7,481 bases of DNA from CAZBWE01 sp964495465 (GTDB lineage Bacteria; Planctomycetota; Phycisphaerae; Sedimentisphaerales; Anaerobacaceae): NCBI GenBank assembly GCA_964495465.1, contig CAZBWE010000098.1, forward strand, positions 1 through 7,481, given 5' to 3'. A model generated the notes under the pieces. It was not told the origin of the DNA, ran no database searches, and was given only the letters and a program-made list of their open reading frames with translations. Every line of letters starts with the position of its first letter. The first letter of the stretch is position 1. This document shows, in pieces, positions 5,350 through 7,481 of the stretch. A program made the position numbers and the translations under genes.

Positions 5350-7481
5350 ATGGCAAAATCGAGCTCATCCAAAACCAAATCCCTGGTAGTTGTCGAATCG
5401 CCGGCCAAAGCCAGAACAATCAACAAATACCTCGGCTCGGATTTCGAGGTGAAGTCTTCGATGGGCCACGTCCGCGATTTGCCCTCGAAGGGTCTGAACG
5501 TTGACATAGAGAACGATTTCAAGCCGACCTACGACATAATGCCCGGCAAAAAACGCACCGTAACATCTCTCAGGGAAGCTGCAAAGAAGTGTGACAAGCT
5601 CTACCTCGCCACCGACCTTGACCGCGAAGGCGAGGCGATTGCTTGGCATCTGGTACAACTGCTTGGTGTGCCGCAGGAGAAGACCTACCGCGTGATTTTC
5701 AATGCGATAACTAAATCGGCCATAAAGGGTGCCTTCGCTGAGCCAGGCAGAATCGATATGGATAAAGTATTAGCGCAGCAGGCCCGGCGGATACTCGACA
5801 GGATTGTCGGCTACCAGATAAGCCCGCTTCTTTGGAAGAAAGTTTCCCGAGGCCTGTCCGCCGGCAGAGTCCAGTCCGTAGCCGTGAAGATTATTGTCGA
5901 GAGAGAGAGGGAAATCCGCAGCTTCAAGGAAAAAGAGTATTGGCTCATCCCTGCTGTTTTCACTACGGATTTAAAAAGCGACTACCATCAGCAGTGGCTC
6001 GATTTTATTACGCCTAAAAACCAGGGCGATAATCCGCCCACGGTTATCGAGCAGAATAAATGGTTCGCTGGCCATAATGCCTTTGAGGCGCAGCTCGCAA
6101 CCATAGCCGATAAGAAGTTTGATGCATCCGATAAAGAGCGGGCTGAGCAGCTCTTCAATGCCCTGAAAGACGCAGAATTTAAAATCGCTGATATCCAGAA
6201 GAAGCAGTCTTCTTCGAAGCCGTCTGCTCCTTTTATAACTTCCACCCTGCAGCAGGCAGCCGTGAACCGGCTCGGCTTCAGCGCCAAAAGAACTATGGCC
6301 CTGGCCCAGCAGCTCTATGAGGGCATCGACCTGGGCTCGATGGGCTCTCTTGGTCTAATCACATATATGAGAACTGACAGCACCCACCTTTCGAACGAAG
6401 CTGTTGAAAATGTGCGGAGATATATCGGTATGAACCTCGGCGCCGAATATCTGCCGAAGCAGGCAAATATATACGCCTCGAGGGAAACCGCCCAGCAGGC
6501 GCACGAGGCCATCCGCCCGACCGATGCCGACCTTACGCCGGCAGACATCAAGCCGTATCTTACCGATGGCCAGTTCAGGCTGTATGACCTGATTTGGCGC
6601 CGCTTCGTAGCCAGCCAGATGAAGCCGGCGACGTGGGATGTAACGAATCTGAATATCGAGGCCGAGACGTCACTTGGCCGTTGTTTATACAAGACGAGCG
6701 GCAGAGTGTTGGTCTTTGACGGCTTTACAAAAGTCTGGCCTACCACATCGAACGAACAGCCGCTGCCGGCGGTGCAGGTCGGCCGGCAGTTAGCGGTCGT
6801 GGATATCAGGCCCGAGCAGCACTTCACCAAGCCGCCAGCCCGGTATAACGAGGCCTCGCTCGTAAAGACGCTCGAAAAGGAAGGCATCGGCCGGCCGAGC
6901 ACATACGCCACGATTATCAGCACTATCCAGGACCGCGGCTATGTCGAGCAGCAGAACAAAAAGTTCTTCGCAACCGACCTCGGCGAAGTGGTTACCGACA
7001 AGCTCAATGATTACTTTCCGAAGATTATGGATATTGCCTTCACCCGCTATATGGAGGCAGAGCTCGACAAAATCGAAGAGCAGCACCACGACTGGATTAA
7101 AGTGCTGAAGGATTTTTACGGCCCGTTCAGCCAGAACCTCCAGACGGCGCAAAATGAGATGAAACACGCCAAGGCCGAGACCACGCCCAGCGAATACAAA
7201 TGCCCTGACTGCGGAAGGCAGCTTCATTACAGGTTCGGCAAGAACGGAAAGTTCCTTAGCTGTTCCGGCTATCCGGAGTGCAAATTTGCCAGCCCGTGCG
7301 ATGAAGAGGGCAAAATGATAGAGGAAAAGGTAAGCGAGCATAAATGCCCGAAGTGCGGCAAGCCGATGGTCGAGAAGCGAGGCCGGTTCGGCCCATTCCT
7401 CGGGTGCAGCGGATACCCGCAGTGCAAAACAATTCTCAACATAGATAAGGAGGGTAATATTCTGCCGCCGAAACCGCCGCC
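5350..7481 (+). CDS. topA: DNA topoisomerase I (type IA), 3' end beyond the window
   Basis: Relaxes negatively supercoiled DNA by a transient 5'-phosphotyrosyl single-strand break, keeping supercoiling in balance against gyrase. The open frame starts at ATG 5350 and continues without stop to the window edge (710 codons visible). The N-terminal TOPRIM domain has LVVVESPAKA with Glu16 and the acidic DLDREGE motif (Asp89, Asp91, Glu93). Then follow ARRILDRIVGYQISPLLW and SAGRVQS (170-176), PFITSTLQQAA, the catalytic Tyr339 in GLITYMRTDST, and HEAIRPTD (His385). The gate region ends with EGIGRPSTYATI. Two C-terminal four-cysteine zinc fingers are seen: Cys618, 621, 638, 644 and Cys666, 669, 686, 692, the second followed by a lysine- and proline-containing stretch at the cut. 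The length so far is normal; more zinc fingers or a basic tail may lie beyond 7481. No strong Shine-Dalgarno sequence precedes the ATG, but the start fits the family N-terminus. Confidence 0.97.
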   Translation, partial: MAKSSSSKTKSLVVVESPAKARTINKYLGSDFEVKSSMGHVRDLPSKGLNVDIENDFKPTYDIMPGKKRTVTSLREAAKKCDKLYLATDLDREGEAIAWHLVQLLGVPQEKTYRVIFNAITKSAIKGAFAEPGRIDMDKVLAQQARRILDRIVGYQISPLLWKKVSRGLSAGRVQSVAVKIIVEREREIRSFKEKEYWLIPAVFTTDLKSDYHQQWLDFITPKNQGDNPPTVIEQNKWFAGHNAFEAQLATIADKKFDASDKERAEQLFNALKDAEFKIADIQKKQSSSKPSAPFITSTLQQAAVNRLGFSAKRTMALAQQLYEGIDLGSMGSLGLITYMRTDSTHLSNEAVENVRRYIGMNLGAEYLPKQANIYASRETAQQAHEAIRPTDADLTPADIKPYLTDGQFRLYDLIWRRFVASQMKPATWDVTNLNIEAETSLGRCLYKTSGRVLVFDGFTKVWPTTSNEQPLPAVQVGRQLAVVDIRPEQHFTKPPARYNEASLVKTLEKEGIGRPSTYATIISTIQDRGYVEQQNKKFFATDLGEVVTDKLNDYFPKIMDIAFTRYMEAELDKIEEQHHDWIKVLKDFYGPFSQNLQTAQNEMKHAKAETTPSEYKCPDCGRQLHYRFGKNGKFLSCSGYPECKFASPCDEEGKMIEEKVSEHKCPKCGKPMVEKRGRFGPFLGCSGYPQCKTILNIDKEGNILPPKPP

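Noticed and set aside
6315..7341. Two long minus-strand open frames opposite topA
   Set aside because: They mirror the well-conserved topoisomerase coding sequence and show no domain signature; they are consequences of its codon use.

Overview
The window looks like a chromosomal piece of an anaerobic-type planctomycete, probably class Phycisphaerae. The reasons are a prepilin-like protein with the RRGFTLIELLVV leader plus a C-terminal H-X9-DG motif (a family greatly expanded in Planctomycetota and related PVC bacteria), a secreted DUF5703/GH95-like glycoside hydrolase, moderate GC content, and intergenic DNA crowded with short hairpins and degenerate repeats. The taxonomic call is inference from gene content; no rRNA or other marker is present.

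All supported genes are on the + strand. Positions 1-147 hold short repeats and a hairpin that run into the 5' end of rdgB (133-771), the XTP/dITP house-cleaning pyrophosphatase. rdgB carries a perfect 26-bp palindrome inside its reading frame (434-459). A good sigma-70-type promoter (905-933) precedes a prepilin-like H-X9-DG protein gene (1048-1845). Immediately after that gene lies a 44-codon remnant of the 3' end of a second, diverged rdgB (1863-1994). Next comes a 781-residue exported glycoside hydrolase-like protein (2159-4504) followed by a terminator-like hairpin. An 845-bp gene-free stretch (4505-5349) contains an imperfect inverted repeat, hairpins and a G-poor degenerate repeat tract. 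The window closes with topA (5350 to beyond 7481), encoding DNA topoisomerase I, cut by the window edge within its C-terminal zinc-finger region.

The genes do not form an obvious operon: gaps are 205 to 845 bp and several have their own candidate promoters. rdgB and topA are housekeeping genes; the prepilin-like gene and the hydrolase belong to the surface/secretion and polysaccharide-degradation repertoire typical of these bacteria. I see no clear new multi-gene system. The most noteworthy signals concern rdgB: a palindromic element that has become protein-coding, a start codon that seems to come from a repeat, and a second rdgB tail on the far side of the prepilin gene, so that the prepilin gene sits between two rdgB 3' ends.
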